Shown one piece after another: positions 37,315 through 45,796 of a stretch of DNA of 64,000 nucleotides. Origin of the DNA: Thermobacillus sp. ZCTH02-B1 (GTDB taxonomy: Bacteria; Bacillota; Bacilli; Paenibacillales; Paenibacillaceae); assembly GCF_002159085.1 (NCBI RefSeq), contig NZ_LZRU01000035.1, positions 104,515 to 168,514 on the forward strand, given 5' to 3'. Numbering within the stretch: the first letter of the stretch is position 1; each line of letters begins with the position of its first letter. The position numbers and the translations under genes were made by a program. The notes under the pieces were generated by a model. It was given only the letters and a program-made list of their open reading frames with translations, was not told where the DNA came from and did no database searches.

Positions 37315-37362
37315 CAAAAAAGGCGGCCCGCGCAGCCTGTCCGACAGCCGGAACCGCCCTTT
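37315..37362 (-). terminator. Terminator of the sulfo-sugar gene cluster
   Basis: Minus-strand stem with GGGCGG and CCGCC outer arms and CTGTC/GACAG inner arms, followed by TTTTTTG. It lies 72 bp after the last gene (exporter) of the long minus-strand block. Confidence 0.65.
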
Positions 37363-37433
37363 CGGATGCGTAATCCGCAGCGGGCATTTTCATAGTTTTT
37401 TTATTTTGCCCGCAGCCGTCCATCGTCCGCCGT

Positions 37434-38516
37434 TCAATAAAACAGGCGGATCAGCCCGAAGCCGAGCCCCGAAAGCGCCGCAAAGCCGGCGACGGCCGCG
37501 GTGACGGCCCGGAGGCCGAGCCGGCGGAAATCGGCGAAGCGGATGCCGAGGCCGAGCCCGGCCATCGCCGCCGACATCAGGAACACGCTGAGTCCGATCA
37601 GATTCCGGACCATCGTCTCCGGCAGGACGCCCAGCGTCTTGACGACGCTCATGGCCAGAAATCCGAAAATGAACCACGGCACGGGCAGACGCCGCCATCC
37701 GGAAAGACGCCCGCCGGCGTTCCCACGCCCCGGCTCCGCGCCGGACGCTCCGGCGCCGCCGGCCCGGGACGTGCGAAACGCATGGCCGAGCACCAGCGCA
37801 ACCGGCATGAGCAGGGCCACCCGGCCCAGTTTCACGACGATCGCGGCTTCGCCGCCCGCGTCGCCGCCGGGCGCGGCGGCCGCGATGACATGGGCCAGCT
37901 CATGCAGGGTGGAACCGGCCAGCACGCCGTACAGGTAAGGATCCAGCCCCAGATGCGGATAGGCGATAATGTACGCCAGCGCTCCGGCCGTTCCGAGCAC
38001 CGCAATGCCGGCCACGGAGAGCGCGGTGGTCTCCTTCCTTGCGCCGATGAGCGGCGCCACCGCCGCGATGGCCGCGGCGCCGCACACGGCCGTGCCGACG
38101 GCGATGAGGGCCGACAGCGTGCGTTCCACCGACAGCAGGCGGCCGAGCCCCAGCATGAACGCCAGCGTGAACGCGATCACGATGACGTCGATCCAGACGA
38201 CCGCCGTTCCCGCCTGCCAAATCTGCTGCAGATCGAGGCGCAGCCCCATCAGCACGATGCCGGTCCTGAGCAGATATTTGCTGCTGAAGGCGATGCCGGC
38301 CGGCGCGTCCGCGGGCACATCCATCGCGGTCTTCCACAAGGTGCCGAGCAGGATGGAGATGACCATGACACCCATGACGGAGAACAGGGGGAGCCGGGCG
38401 ATCTGGCCGGCCAGCACCGCGAGGATGACCGTCAGGAGGACCCCCCTGCACCATCCCTTCCATCCGCCCGCAAGCCATCCGCCGGGCACGGCGACGGCGG
38501 CTCGCAGCCCTTTCAT
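37434..38516 (-). CDS. suyZ: SuyZ/YeiH-type putative sulfate or sulfite exporter
   Basis: 360 residues, about ten membrane segments, PF03601 (UPF0324) family with RTGIVLMGLRLDLQQI, AVCGAAAIAAVAPLI and LHELAHVIAA motifs. SuyZ and TauZ, proposed sulfate exporters of sulfonate-degrading bacteria, belong to this family, as does uncharacterised YeiH. The ATG at 38516 overlaps the upstream dehydrogenase stop (ATGA), so I prefer it to a GTG nine codons upstream. In this cluster it would remove the sulfite or sulfate released by the SuyAB-like lyase; on its own the family call does not prove the substrate. Confidence 0.8.
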   Translation of the reverse strand: MKGLRAAVAVPGGWLAGGWKGWCRGVLLTVILAVLAGQIARLPLFSVMGVMVISILLGTLWKTAMDVPADAPAGIAFSSKYLLRTGIVLMGLRLDLQQIWQAGTAVVWIDVIVIAFTLAFMLGLGRLLSVERTLSALIAVGTAVCGAAAIAAVAPLIGARKETTALSVAGIAVLGTAGALAYIIAYPHLGLDPYLYGVLAGSTLHELAHVIAAAAPGGDAGGEAAIVVKLGRVALLMPVALVLGHAFRTSRAGGAGASGAEPGRGNAGGRLSGWRRLPVPWFIFGFLAMSVVKTLGVLPETMVRNLIGLSVFLMSAAMAGLGLGIRFADFRRLGLRAVTAAVAGFAALSGLGFGLIRLFY

Positions 38517-39478
38517 CGGCTCCGGCCTGAAGGAACCCTGCACAGCGAGACCCGCCCTTCGAGCTCACGGATGACTTCCCGGGATACCAGCTCGGCCGTG
38601 CGCGACTGGGACTCCTCCGTCAGTCCGGCGATGTGCGGCGTGATCAGGCAGTTGTCCCGCTTCAGCAGCGGGTGATCCTTCGCCGGAGGTTCCGTCTCCA
38701 GCACATCCAGCACCGCTCCGGCGATGGCGCCGGATGCGAGCGCCTCGTTCAGATCCGCTTCGTTCACGACGCCGCCGCGCGCGCTGTTGATGAGCACCGC
38801 TCCGCGCTTCATTTTCCGGAACGCGCCCATGTCGAGCATGTTGCGCGTCTCGCGCGTCAGCGGCACGTGGACGCTGAGAAAATCGGATTCCGCCAGCACC
38901 CGGTCCAGATCCGCGAGCGAGATGCCCGTCTCCGCCGCGGGGAAATCATAGGGCGCGACGAACGGATCGTACCCGATCACGTTCATGCCGAACGCCTTCG
39001 CCCGGACAGCCACGCGGTGGCCGATCTCGCCGACGCCGATGAGCCCCAGCGTCTTGCCCGCCAGTTCGACGCCGGTGAATCCCCTCCGGTCCCATCCGCC
39101 CGACCGGACATCGGCGGCGGCATCCCCGATCCTCCGGACGAACGCGAACATCGCGGCGAACACGTATTCCGCCACGGAAGCCGCGTTGGCGTTGCGGCCG
39201 TATACGACGGGGATGTTCCGCTCCGCGGCCGCCCCGAGGTCGATGTTGTCCAGCCCGACGCCGAGCCGGCCGATCACCTTGAGCCGCCCGCCCCGGCCGA
39301 TCAGCTCGGCGTCGACCCGGGTCTGGTTGCGCACGATCAGCGCATCGGCCGACGGGATCAGCTCCAGGAGCGCCTCCCGGTCCTTCCAGAGCCCGGGATC
39401 ATAGTGCACGTCCCATCCCTTTGCTTCGAGCAGTTCGATGCCGATCGGCCAGTTCAATTCGGTTATCAGCACTTTCAT
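38513..39478 (-). CDS. slcC: D-2-hydroxyacid dehydrogenase, probable (S)-sulfolactate dehydrogenase
   Basis: 321 residues of the D-isomer-specific 2-hydroxyacid dehydrogenase family. Rossmann motif GLIGVGEIGHRVA (about residue 144), catalytic Arg in NSARGGVV (about 232), Glu in LETEPP (about 261) and His in TPHIAG (about 281). SlcC of sulfolactate degraders is of this family and oxidises (S)-sulfolactate to sulfopyruvate with NAD. The gene overlaps its neighbours on both sides by ATGA, between a ComC-like and a SuyZ-like gene, which supports this role; phosphoglycerate dehydrogenase-like activity is the alternative. Confidence 0.72.
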   Translation of the reverse strand: MKVLITELNWPIGIELLEAKGWDVHYDPGLWKDREALLELIPSADALIVRNQTRVDAELIGRGGRLKVIGRLGVGLDNIDLGAAAERNIPVVYGRNANAASVAEYVFAAMFAFVRRIGDAAADVRSGGWDRRGFTGVELAGKTLGLIGVGEIGHRVAVRAKAFGMNVIGYDPFVAPYDFPAAETGISLADLDRVLAESDFLSVHVPLTRETRNMLDMGAFRKMKRGAVLINSARGGVVNEADLNEALASGAIAGAVLDVLETEPPAKDHPLLKRDNCLITPHIAGLTEESQSRTAELVSREVIRELEGRVSLCRVPSGRSR

Positions 39479-40551
39479 CCGGCCCGTCCCTCTTTCGGAA
39501 AAGAAACTCCCAACGCTTCCCCCAAACGCCTGAGTTCCTGCTCCACTTCCCGCGGCAGGTCCAGCCCGTCCCGCGAACGCGCCTCATGCTTCGCATGGCG
39601 CCGCTCGCCCGGGTAGAAGATCTCCTCCACGCCGGCGGCGCGCGGCACGGCCTTCACTTCCCGCAGGAAGGTCTCCATCCGCGCGTAATACGCGTCCATG
39701 TCGAGCCATTTGGACGGGTCGAGGAGCAGGAAACTGTGGCCGACGTCGGCCTCGCCGTCCCCGTCCTTGTACAGATTGTTGACGTGCGGGCCGTAGGCCG
39801 CCTCGCCGAGCAGCCCGCACATGATTTCGACGGCCATGGCCAGGGCGTATCCCTTCGCCCCGCCGACGGGGAGAACGGCACCCTTGAGCGCCGCGGCCGG
39901 ATCGGTCGTCTCCCGGCCCTCTTCGTCAATCGCCCATCCCGGGGGGATCGGCTGCCCGAGTTTGTTCGCGAGGATGATCTTGCCCCGCGCCACGACGCTC
40001 GAGGACATGTCGACGATCACCGGCGGGCCGCTCCGCACCGGGAAACCGAAGGCGATCGGATTCGTCCCGAAGAACGCCTTGCGGCCGCCCCACGGGGGGA
40101 TGCCCGGGGGCGAATTGGTCATGGCCACGAGCGCCATGCCGCAGCTTGCGGCGTACTGGCAGTAATACGCGGCCGTGCCGAAGTGATTGCTCCTGCGGAT
40201 GAAGACGCCCGCCAGTCCGTAGCTCCTCGCCAGCGGCACGGCCTTCTCCAGCGCCCGGCGGGAGACGACCTGGCCGAGCCCGTTGCCGCCGTCCACCTTC
40301 AGCACGGCCCCCGCCGTCTCATACCCGATGGCCGGGTTGGGCGAGATGCGCCCTTCCTTCATCCGCTTCGCGTAGATCGGCAGCCGGCTGATGCCGTGGC
40401 CTTCATTCCCCTCCAGGTCCGCCCTGACGAGGGATTCCGCGGCGATCGCGGCATCCTGTTCCGGCATGCCGAGTTTCATGAACACCTGCCGGCAGAAGGC
40501 GTCCAGATCGTCAGGCCGCCAGCGGCCGGACGTCGATTCGCCCGACACCAC
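39475..40551 (-). CDS. comC: Malate/L-lactate dehydrogenase family, probable (R)-sulfolactate dehydrogenase
   Basis: 358 residues of the Ldh_2 family (NAD(P)-dependent malate/lactate/sulfolactate dehydrogenases) with GNEGHGISRLPIY (about residue 48), RRSNHFGTAAYY (about 119) and GGAKGYALA (about 229). ComC of sulfolactate degraders is of this family and reduces sulfopyruvate to (R)-sulfolactate. Together with the SlcC-like enzyme it could invert the stereocentre so that the R-specific SuyAB can act. The start is a GTG at 40551 after GGGAGGTG. Confidence 0.75.
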   Translation of the reverse strand: MVSGESTSGRWRPDDLDAFCRQVFMKLGMPEQDAAIAAESLVRADLEGNEGHGISRLPIYAKRMKEGRISPNPAIGYETAGAVLKVDGGNGLGQVVSRRALEKAVPLARSYGLAGVFIRRSNHFGTAAYYCQYAASCGMALVAMTNSPPGIPPWGGRKAFFGTNPIAFGFPVRSGPPVIVDMSSSVVARGKIILANKLGQPIPPGWAIDEEGRETTDPAAALKGAVLPVGGAKGYALAMAVEIMCGLLGEAAYGPHVNNLYKDGDGEADVGHSFLLLDPSKWLDMDAYYARMETFLREVKAVPRAAGVEEIFYPGERRHAKHEARSRDGLDLPREVEQELRRLGEALGVSFPKEGRAG

Positions 40552-40570
40552 GCGTCACCTCCCGAAAACG

Positions 40571-40600
40571 GGGGTTGGATGCCGTCCGGCATCCAACCCC
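40571..40600 (-). other. Intra-operon stem-loop between suyB-like and comC-like genes
   Basis: Perfect 14-bp stem GGGGTTGGATGCCG and its complement with a 2-nt nominal loop, followed on the minus strand by CGTTTTC. It looks like a partial terminator that would lower comC-slcC-suyZ expression relative to the lyase. Confidence 0.65.
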
Positions 40601-40618
40601 ATGACGTGATGACCTTGT

Positions 40619-41773
40619 TCACGCGCTCCGGTAGAGCTTCGTCATGACGAATTCCCGATGTCCGAGCGCCTCGGCGGCGGTGAACCGTCCGTTCACGACG
40701 CGGCACAGGTAATCCATCAGCAGGTCGCCGGCCTGGGTCAGATTGATCTCGCGGCTGAGCAGACCGCTCACGTCCACGTCGATGTGTTCGCTCATGGTGC
40801 TCGCCGTGATCGGGTTGGCCGTCACCTTGATGACCGGTTCGATCGGGTTGCCGATGATGTTCCCCTGGCCGGTCGGGAAGAAGTGGACCACCGCGCCGCC
40901 GGCCGCCATCAGCGTGATGCACTCCGCGGCCGCGGAGGACGTGTCCATGAAATAGAGCCCCGGGCCGTTGTTCGGCGCTTCGGCGGATTCGAGCACGCCG
41001 ATGATCTTTTTCGTGCCCGTCTTGGCGATGTTGCCGAGGGCCTTCTCTTCGATGGTGGACAGGCCGCCGATGATGTTGCCCTGGGTCGGCTGGGAACCGA
41101 GCAGATCGACGCCGGAGGACAGGATTTCCCCGACATAGTCGTTATAGAGCGCCATGAATTTCTCGCGCAGTTCCGGCGTGGCGCAGCGGTCGGCGATCAG
41201 ATGCTCGCCGCCGGTCAGCTCCGACGTCTCGCCGAAGATGACGGTCGCCCCGGCGTCCACGAGGCGGTCCACCGCCTGCGCCACCGTCGGGCAGGAAGCC
41301 AGACCGGTCGTCGTGTCCGATTCGCCGCACTTGATGCTGACGGTCAAGTCCTTCAGCTCGATCGGCTCGCGCTGCAGTTCGGAAGCCCATTGCACGAATT
41401 CCTTCGCCTTCAGGGAAGCGCGGCGGATCGTCTCCAGGTCCCCCACCCGTTCGATGGAGAACGCCGCGACGGGTTTGCCCGTCTTCGCGATCCCTTCGGC
41501 CACGATGTTCGTCCAGTTCGGTTCGATGCCGATCACGATGGCGGCGGCGACGTTCGGATTGGCGCCCGTACCGATCATCGTGCGGAAGTGCAAATCCAGA
41601 TCCTTGCCGTACTGCAGCCGCCCGTACGAGTGGGGCAGCGCCAGCACGCCCTGGATGTTCCTGGCGACCGCCTCGCAGGCGGCGTTGGAAATGTCGTCGA
41701 CGGGAAGCACGATCACATGATTGCGGATGCCCACCTTGCCGTTTTCTCGCCTGTAACCGTACAATTGCCGCAT
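40619..41773 (-). CDS. suyB: SuyB-like large subunit, probable (R)-sulfolactate sulfo-lyase
   Basis: 384 residues of the UxaA (altronate/galactarate dehydratase) C-terminal family, with [32 protein letters not shown] (about residue 177) and [19 protein letters not shown] (about 302). SuyB of Paracoccus has this size and family and, with SuyA, splits (R)-sulfolactate into pyruvate and sulfite with an iron cofactor. The subunit is split from its small partner, as in SuyAB and unlike single-chain UxaA. The dehydrogenase and exporter genes next door fit sulfolactate; a sugar-acid dehydratase is the alternative. Confidence 0.78.
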   Translation of the reverse strand: MRQLYGYRRENGKVGIRNHVIVLPVDDISNAACEAVARNIQGVLALPHSYGRLQYGKDLDLHFRTMIGTGANPNVAAAIVIGIEPNWTNIVAEGIAKTGKPVAAFSIERVGDLETIRRASLKAKEFVQWASELQREPIELKDLTVSIKCGESDTTTGLASCPTVAQAVDRLVDAGATVIFGETSELTGGEHLIADRCATPELREKFMALYNDYVGEILSSGVDLLGSQPTQGNIIGGLSTIEEKALGNIAKTGTKKIIGVLESAEAPNNGPGLYFMDTSSAAAECITLMAAGGAVVHFFPTGQGNIIGNPIEPVIKVTANPITASTMSEHIDVDVSGLLSREINLTQAGDLLMDYLCRVVNGRFTAAEALGHREFVMTKLYRSA

Positions 41774-41776
41774 CTG

Positions 41777-42055
41777 TTACCACCTCAGCGTCTTGAGATT
41801 GTGCGTATGCACGTAGTCGCCCTTGCGGAACCCTTCCGGCGCATGGCCGATCGGCAGACCGTACTTCAGCACCTTCTCCTTCGGGGCGGCGTCGCGGATT
41901 GCGATCTTGTGGCCGAGGGGAATGTCCGCGTTGGCCTTTACCTCGATCGTCGAATCATCTTCCATGAACACGCCGATCACCGTCTCGCCCGCGGCGATGT
42001 CCGACGTGGCCACCCCGACGTGGTCCTCCTTGTGGTGGATGAGAAATTTGTGCAT
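41777..42055 (-). CDS. suyA: SuyA-like small subunit (SAF/UxaA N-terminal domain)
   Basis: 92 residues making a single SAF domain with DDSTIEVKANADIPLGHKIA and the C-terminal GDYVHTHNLKT motif of the UxaA N-terminal family. It matches the roughly 8-10 kDa SuyA subunit. The start at 42055 has GGAGGG about 10 bp upstream; the frame itself runs to 42106. It ends three bases before the large subunit's start, so the two are co-translated. Confidence 0.78.
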   Translation of the reverse strand: MHKFLIHHKEDHVGVATSDIAAGETVIGVFMEDDSTIEVKANADIPLGHKIAIRDAAPKEKVLKYGLPIGHAPEGFRKGDYVHTHNLKTLRW

Positions 42056-42128
42056 GTCCCGAGTCCCTCCGTTTCCATCAGTCTGGCATGCAGCGGCATT
42101 TTGCATCGGATTCGATCCTTATTCTGAT

Positions 42129-42143
42129 TCATGAAATTCATGA
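42129..42143. promoter_or_regulatory. Palindrome upstream of suyA, possible GntR site
   Basis: TCATGAA-A-TTCATGA, 7-bp arms. The ATCATGA core also occurs twice at each of the promoters near 49.1 kb and 54.8 kb in the same cluster. It lies in the largest gap (153 bp) between the aldehyde dehydrogenase and SuyA genes, where an internal promoter would be placed; no clear -35/-10 pair is visible. Confidence 0.45.
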
Positions 42144-42208
42144 TCGGTTGAATCGCTCGACAGGCCCTTCTGTTCCGGCATCGCCTCCCCTTCGAGATCA
42201 GAAACCCG

Positions 42209-43648
42209 TTACCCGTTCAATCCGAGGGAAATGTATTTGATCTCCAGGAAGGCTTCCAGACCGTGCCGGCCGCCCTCGCGGCCCAATCCGCTTTCCTTCC
42301 ATCCGCCGAAGGGAGCCTGCGCCACGGAGGGAAGCGGATCGTTCACGCCGACGATGCCGTATTCCAGCCGTTCCGAGACGCGGAACGCCCGTCCCAGATC
42401 CCGGGTGAACACGTAGGAGGCCAGCCCGTATTCGGTGGCGTTGGCCTTGGCGATCACTTCCTCTTCCGTGCGGAAGGCGATCAGCGGCGCCACCGGTCCG
42501 AAGGTCTCGACCGAGCAAATGTCCATTGACTCGTCGACATGGCTGAGCACCGTCGGTTCATAGAAAGCGCCGTTCAGCCCTTCGCGCACATACCGCCTGC
42601 CGCCGGCCTCCAGCTTCGCCCCCTTCGAGAGGGCGTCCTGCACCTGTTGCTCCACCTTCTCCAGCGCTTCCCAATCGATCAGCGGTCCGATGTCCACGCC
42701 CGGTTCCATGCCGTTGCCGACCTTGAGCGCCTTCACCTTCCCGGCGAGCATGGCGGCAAAACGGTCCATGATCGTATCCTGCACGTAAATGCGGTTGGCG
42801 CAGATGCACGTCTGACCCGCATTCCGGAACTTGCTGGCGATGCACGCGTCCACCGTCTGCTCCAGGTCGGCGTCCTCGAAGACGATGAACGGCGCATGGC
42901 CGCCAAGTTCCATGGATATGCGCTTCACGTATTTTGCCGAACCTTCGATCAATTGTTTGCCGACTTCCGTGGAACCGGTGAAGGTGATTTTGCCCAGTTT
43001 GGGGTTTTCCAGAAACTCCGCCCCGACCACGCTTCCCTTGCCGGTGACGAGATTCACGACGCCCGGCGGAAATCCCGCGTCCTCCAGCACCCGGAACAGG
43101 GCCACCGCGGACAGGGGCGTGTAATCGGCCGGCTTCAGCACGACGGTGCACCCCGCCGCCAGCGCCGGCGCAATCTTGCGGGTCAGCATGGAGACCGGGA
43201 AGTTCCAAGGGGTGATCGCCCCCACGACGCCGACCGGCTGGCGGATGACCAGAATGCGTTTGTGCGGCGCGGAGGCGGGAATCGTCTCGCCGTATACCCG
43301 CTTCGCCTCTTCGCTGTACCAGCGCAGGAACTCGGCCGCGAACAGCACCTCGGCCTTCGCCTCGGCGAGCGGTTTCCCCTGTTCCAGCGTCATGATCCGG
43401 GCGATCTCGTCCTTCCGCTCCACCAGGATCTCGAACGCCCTGCGGAGGGGTTCGGACCGCTCCTGCGCCGTCAAATCCGCCCACGGCCGGAAGGCGGCAT
43501 GCGCGGCGTCGATGGCGGCGGCCACGTCTTCCCTGCCGCACACCGGCACGCTTCCCACCGTTTCGCCGGTGGCTGGATTGCGCACCTCCCTGCGCTGCCC
43601 CGATATCGCCTCCCTCCATTCACCGCCGATGTACATGAGCCCGTTCAT
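42209..43648 (-). CDS. Aldehyde dehydrogenase, probable sulfolactaldehyde dehydrogenase
   Basis: 479 residues of the succinate-semialdehyde (GabD-like) dehydrogenase branch, with catalytic Glu247 in MELGGH and Cys281 in NAGQTC, and the TPWNFP motif near residue 146. In sulfoglycolysis GabD-like enzymes oxidise 3-sulfolactaldehyde to (S)-sulfolactate. The start at 43648 gives MNGLMYIGGEW, the common family start; an upstream ATG at 43669 has no ribosome site. It sits between the aldolase that would make the aldehyde and the lyase module that would use the acid. Confidence 0.8.
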   Translation of the reverse strand: MNGLMYIGGEWREAISGQRREVRNPATGETVGSVPVCGREDVAAAIDAAHAAFRPWADLTAQERSEPLRRAFEILVERKDEIARIMTLEQGKPLAEAKAEVLFAAEFLRWYSEEAKRVYGETIPASAPHKRILVIRQPVGVVGAITPWNFPVSMLTRKIAPALAAGCTVVLKPADYTPLSAVALFRVLEDAGFPPGVVNLVTGKGSVVGAEFLENPKLGKITFTGSTEVGKQLIEGSAKYVKRISMELGGHAPFIVFEDADLEQTVDACIASKFRNAGQTCICANRIYVQDTIMDRFAAMLAGKVKALKVGNGMEPGVDIGPLIDWEALEKVEQQVQDALSKGAKLEAGGRRYVREGLNGAFYEPTVLSHVDESMDICSVETFGPVAPLIAFRTEEEVIAKANATEYGLASYVFTRDLGRAFRVSERLEYGIVGVNDPLPSVAQAPFGGWKESGLGREGGRHGLEAFLEIKYISLGLNG

Positions 43649-43698
43649 CCCTGCATTCGCCCCTTTCATCCAGGCACATGCAAGTGCCGTTGATTCGC

Positions 43699-44556
43699 TC
43701 AGGCTTTCCCGCTGCTGCCGAACAGGCGGATTTTCTCCTGCACTTTCCGCTTGACCGCTTCCCTCGCCGCCCCCAGCGCCACGGCCACGTGGTACTGCTC
43801 CGGATCGTCGGACCAGACGCCGCGGGCGGCATCGGTAAACGCCTGCCTCAGTTCGGTGTCCACGTTGATCTTGGCGATGCCGAGGGATATCGCCCGCCGG
43901 ATCTGGTCGTCCGGCACGCCCGAGCCGCCGTGCAGCACGAGCGGCAGCCCGACCGCCCGGCGGATGTCGTCCAGACGGTCGAAATGGAGCTTCGGCTCAC
44001 CCTTGTAAAATCCGTGGGCGGTGCCGATCGCCACCGCGAGGGAATCGACGCCCGTCTCCTCCGCGAAGCGCACCGCTTCCTCGACCCGGGTGAGCCGCGC
44101 CTCTTCCTCGTCCACGGTGATGTCGTCTTCCGTTCCCCCGATGACGCCGATCTCGCCCTCCACCGAGACCCCGACGGCATGGGCGGCTTCGGCCACTTTC
44201 CGGGTGATCGCGATGTTCTCTTCGATCGGCAGATGCGATCCGTCATACATGACCGACTGGAAGCCGAGCCGGATCGCCTGCATCGCCTGCCCGAATCCGT
44301 TGCCGTGATCGAGATGGACGGCGACCGTGGCGTCCACCTCCCGGCCGAACGCCTCGATCATCCGCATCATCGGCTCCATGCCCATGTAGCGGATGGCGCG
44401 CTGGCCCACCTGGATCATGACCGGCGCCCGCTCTTCGGCCGCCGCCCACAGGATGGCCTGGACCATCTCGGCGTTGTGCGCGCTGAAGGCGCCGACCGCG
44501 TAGCCTTCCGCCCTCGCCCTGGCGAGCATTTCGCTGCCGGTGCACCACTGGATCAT
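43699..44556 (-). CDS. Class II (zinc) aldolase, fructose/tagatose-bisphosphate aldolase family
   Basis: 285 residues with catalytic Asp83 and zinc His84 in HLDHG, the VEGEIGVIGG loop (about 132), zinc ligands in IGTAHG and LVLHGGSG, and the phosphate-binding KINVDTELR (about 234). It cleaves a ketose 1-phosphate or 1,6-bisphosphate to dihydroxyacetone phosphate and an aldehyde. Its ATG overlaps the kinase stop (ATGA). In the proposed pathway it cleaves 6-deoxy-6-sulfofructose 1-phosphate; the sulfo-EMP2 route uses a class II aldolase at this step. GatY-like tagatose-bisphosphate cleavage is the alternative. Confidence 0.85.
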   Translation of the reverse strand: MIQWCTGSEMLARARAEGYAVGAFSAHNAEMVQAILWAAAEERAPVMIQVGQRAIRYMGMEPMMRMIEAFGREVDATVAVHLDHGNGFGQAMQAIRLGFQSVMYDGSHLPIEENIAITRKVAEAAHAVGVSVEGEIGVIGGTEDDITVDEEEARLTRVEEAVRFAEETGVDSLAVAIGTAHGFYKGEPKLHFDRLDDIRRAVGLPLVLHGGSGVPDDQIRRAISLGIAKINVDTELRQAFTDAARGVWSDDPEQYHVAVALGAAREAVKRKVQEKIRLFGSSGKA

Positions 44557-45782
44557 ATTCGACGGACACCCCCTCTGCCCCCGACCCGTCCGGGCATGAA
44601 CGACCAGCCGGGATAAGCCTTGAGGTCATCGCCGGCCAGCTGCCGGAGCCAGGCCTTGAACGCGGCGCTTGCCTGCGTCCCGTCTTCGTTCAGGACGTCG
44701 TCGGGCAGCGGCCGCTCCTTGCCCGCCACCCGTTCCAGCGGGCAGCTTCCGACGCGGAACGGCAGGCCCGCTGCACCGGATGCCTCGTCCCTGACCAGCG
44801 TCAGCATGACGCCCGACTCGCCCCGCCGGAGCAGCCGGACGGCCTCCCGGCCCAACAGTTCCGCCTCCATGCGGTCGGCGGCGGATGCCATCGCGGCAAA
44901 ACAGCGCTGGTTCATGCCGAGCAATTCCGCGCGGACGGGCAGGTTCAGATGCCGGGCCACCTGGTTGGCCAGATATTTGGAGGCGCCGCCCAGAACCGTG
45001 CTGTTCGCATCCCGGTTCAGGGCGATCCGGGACAGGACCTGGCCGCTCAAGTCCCGGACGCCTTCGCTGATGACGACCATGGCATATCCGAACCGCGACA
45101 CGGCCCGCTCCACGTCGCCCAGGAACCGGTCCAGCACCAGCGGACGCTCGGGCACATACACGAAATGCGGCGGATGATGCTCCGCTTCCTTGAGCAGCAG
45201 GCTGGAAGCCGCCAGCCATCCCACGTTCCGGCCCATCGTCTCGATGATGCGGACCGTCTCGAAGTTTTGCATCGCCTTCAAATCTTCCCCGATGTCGCGG
45301 ACCGACGCCGCCACATACCGGGCGGCGCTGCCGTATCCAGGGGTGTGGTCGGTCTCGAGCAGGTCGTTGTCGACGGTCTTCGGGATGCCGATCACCGTCA
45401 GGTCATAGCCGGCGGCCTGCGCCGCCAGTTCCATCTGCCGGCAGGCGTACATCGTCCCGTTGCCGCCGATCAGCACGAGATGGTGGATGTCCCGCTTGCG
45501 CAGATGGTCGACGGCTGCGGCGAAGTCGCCGGGCGCCATGTGCCGGCGGCCCGATCCGAGCACGGACCCCGGAATGCGGAAGTACTCCCGGATTTTCCCG
45601 TACACCTGGTCGTCCACTTCGACGAGCCAGTCTTCGACCAATCCCTGCAGGGCGTTCACGATGCCGAACACCCGGAAGTGGTCCCGCGCTTCCTCCAGAA
45701 AGCCGACCAGACTGGCATTGACGACGGAAGTGGGGCCGCCCGCCTGCCCGATCGCCACCTTCGGTTTGTTGTGTGCATTCAT
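44553..45782 (-). CDS. Phosphofructokinase-family (PfkA) sugar kinase
   Basis: 409 residues. The nucleotide loop reads GGNGT (106-110): Gly109 at the position that is Gly in ATP-using enzymes and Asp in PPi-using ones, with Asn replacing the usual metal-binding Asp just before it. GIPKTVDND (132-140) carries the lysine seen in PPi-type and some ATP-type enzymes, plus the catalytic Asp pair, and MGR (183-185) binds the sugar. Sulfo-EMP2 clusters use a PfkA-type kinase on sulfofructose, which fits. GGAGAGG sets the ATG at 45782. The gene is coupled to the aldolase by an ATGA overlap. Confidence 0.82.
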   Translation of the reverse strand: MNAHNKPKVAIGQAGGPTSVVNASLVGFLEEARDHFRVFGIVNALQGLVEDWLVEVDDQVYGKIREYFRIPGSVLGSGRRHMAPGDFAAAVDHLRKRDIHHLVLIGGNGTMYACRQMELAAQAAGYDLTVIGIPKTVDNDLLETDHTPGYGSAARYVAASVRDIGEDLKAMQNFETVRIIETMGRNVGWLAASSLLLKEAEHHPPHFVYVPERPLVLDRFLGDVERAVSRFGYAMVVISEGVRDLSGQVLSRIALNRDANSTVLGGASKYLANQVARHLNLPVRAELLGMNQRCFAAMASAADRMEAELLGREAVRLLRRGESGVMLTLVRDEASGAAGLPFRVGSCPLERVAGKERPLPDDVLNEDGTQASAAFKAWLRQLAGDDLKAYPGWSFMPGRVGGRGGVRRI

Positions 45783-45796
45783 ACGTTGCCTCTCCG

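Noticed and set aside
37173..37423. Short frames on both strands between the FAH gene and the cluster terminator
   Set aside because: No ribosome site, no family features, and they overlap the terminator.
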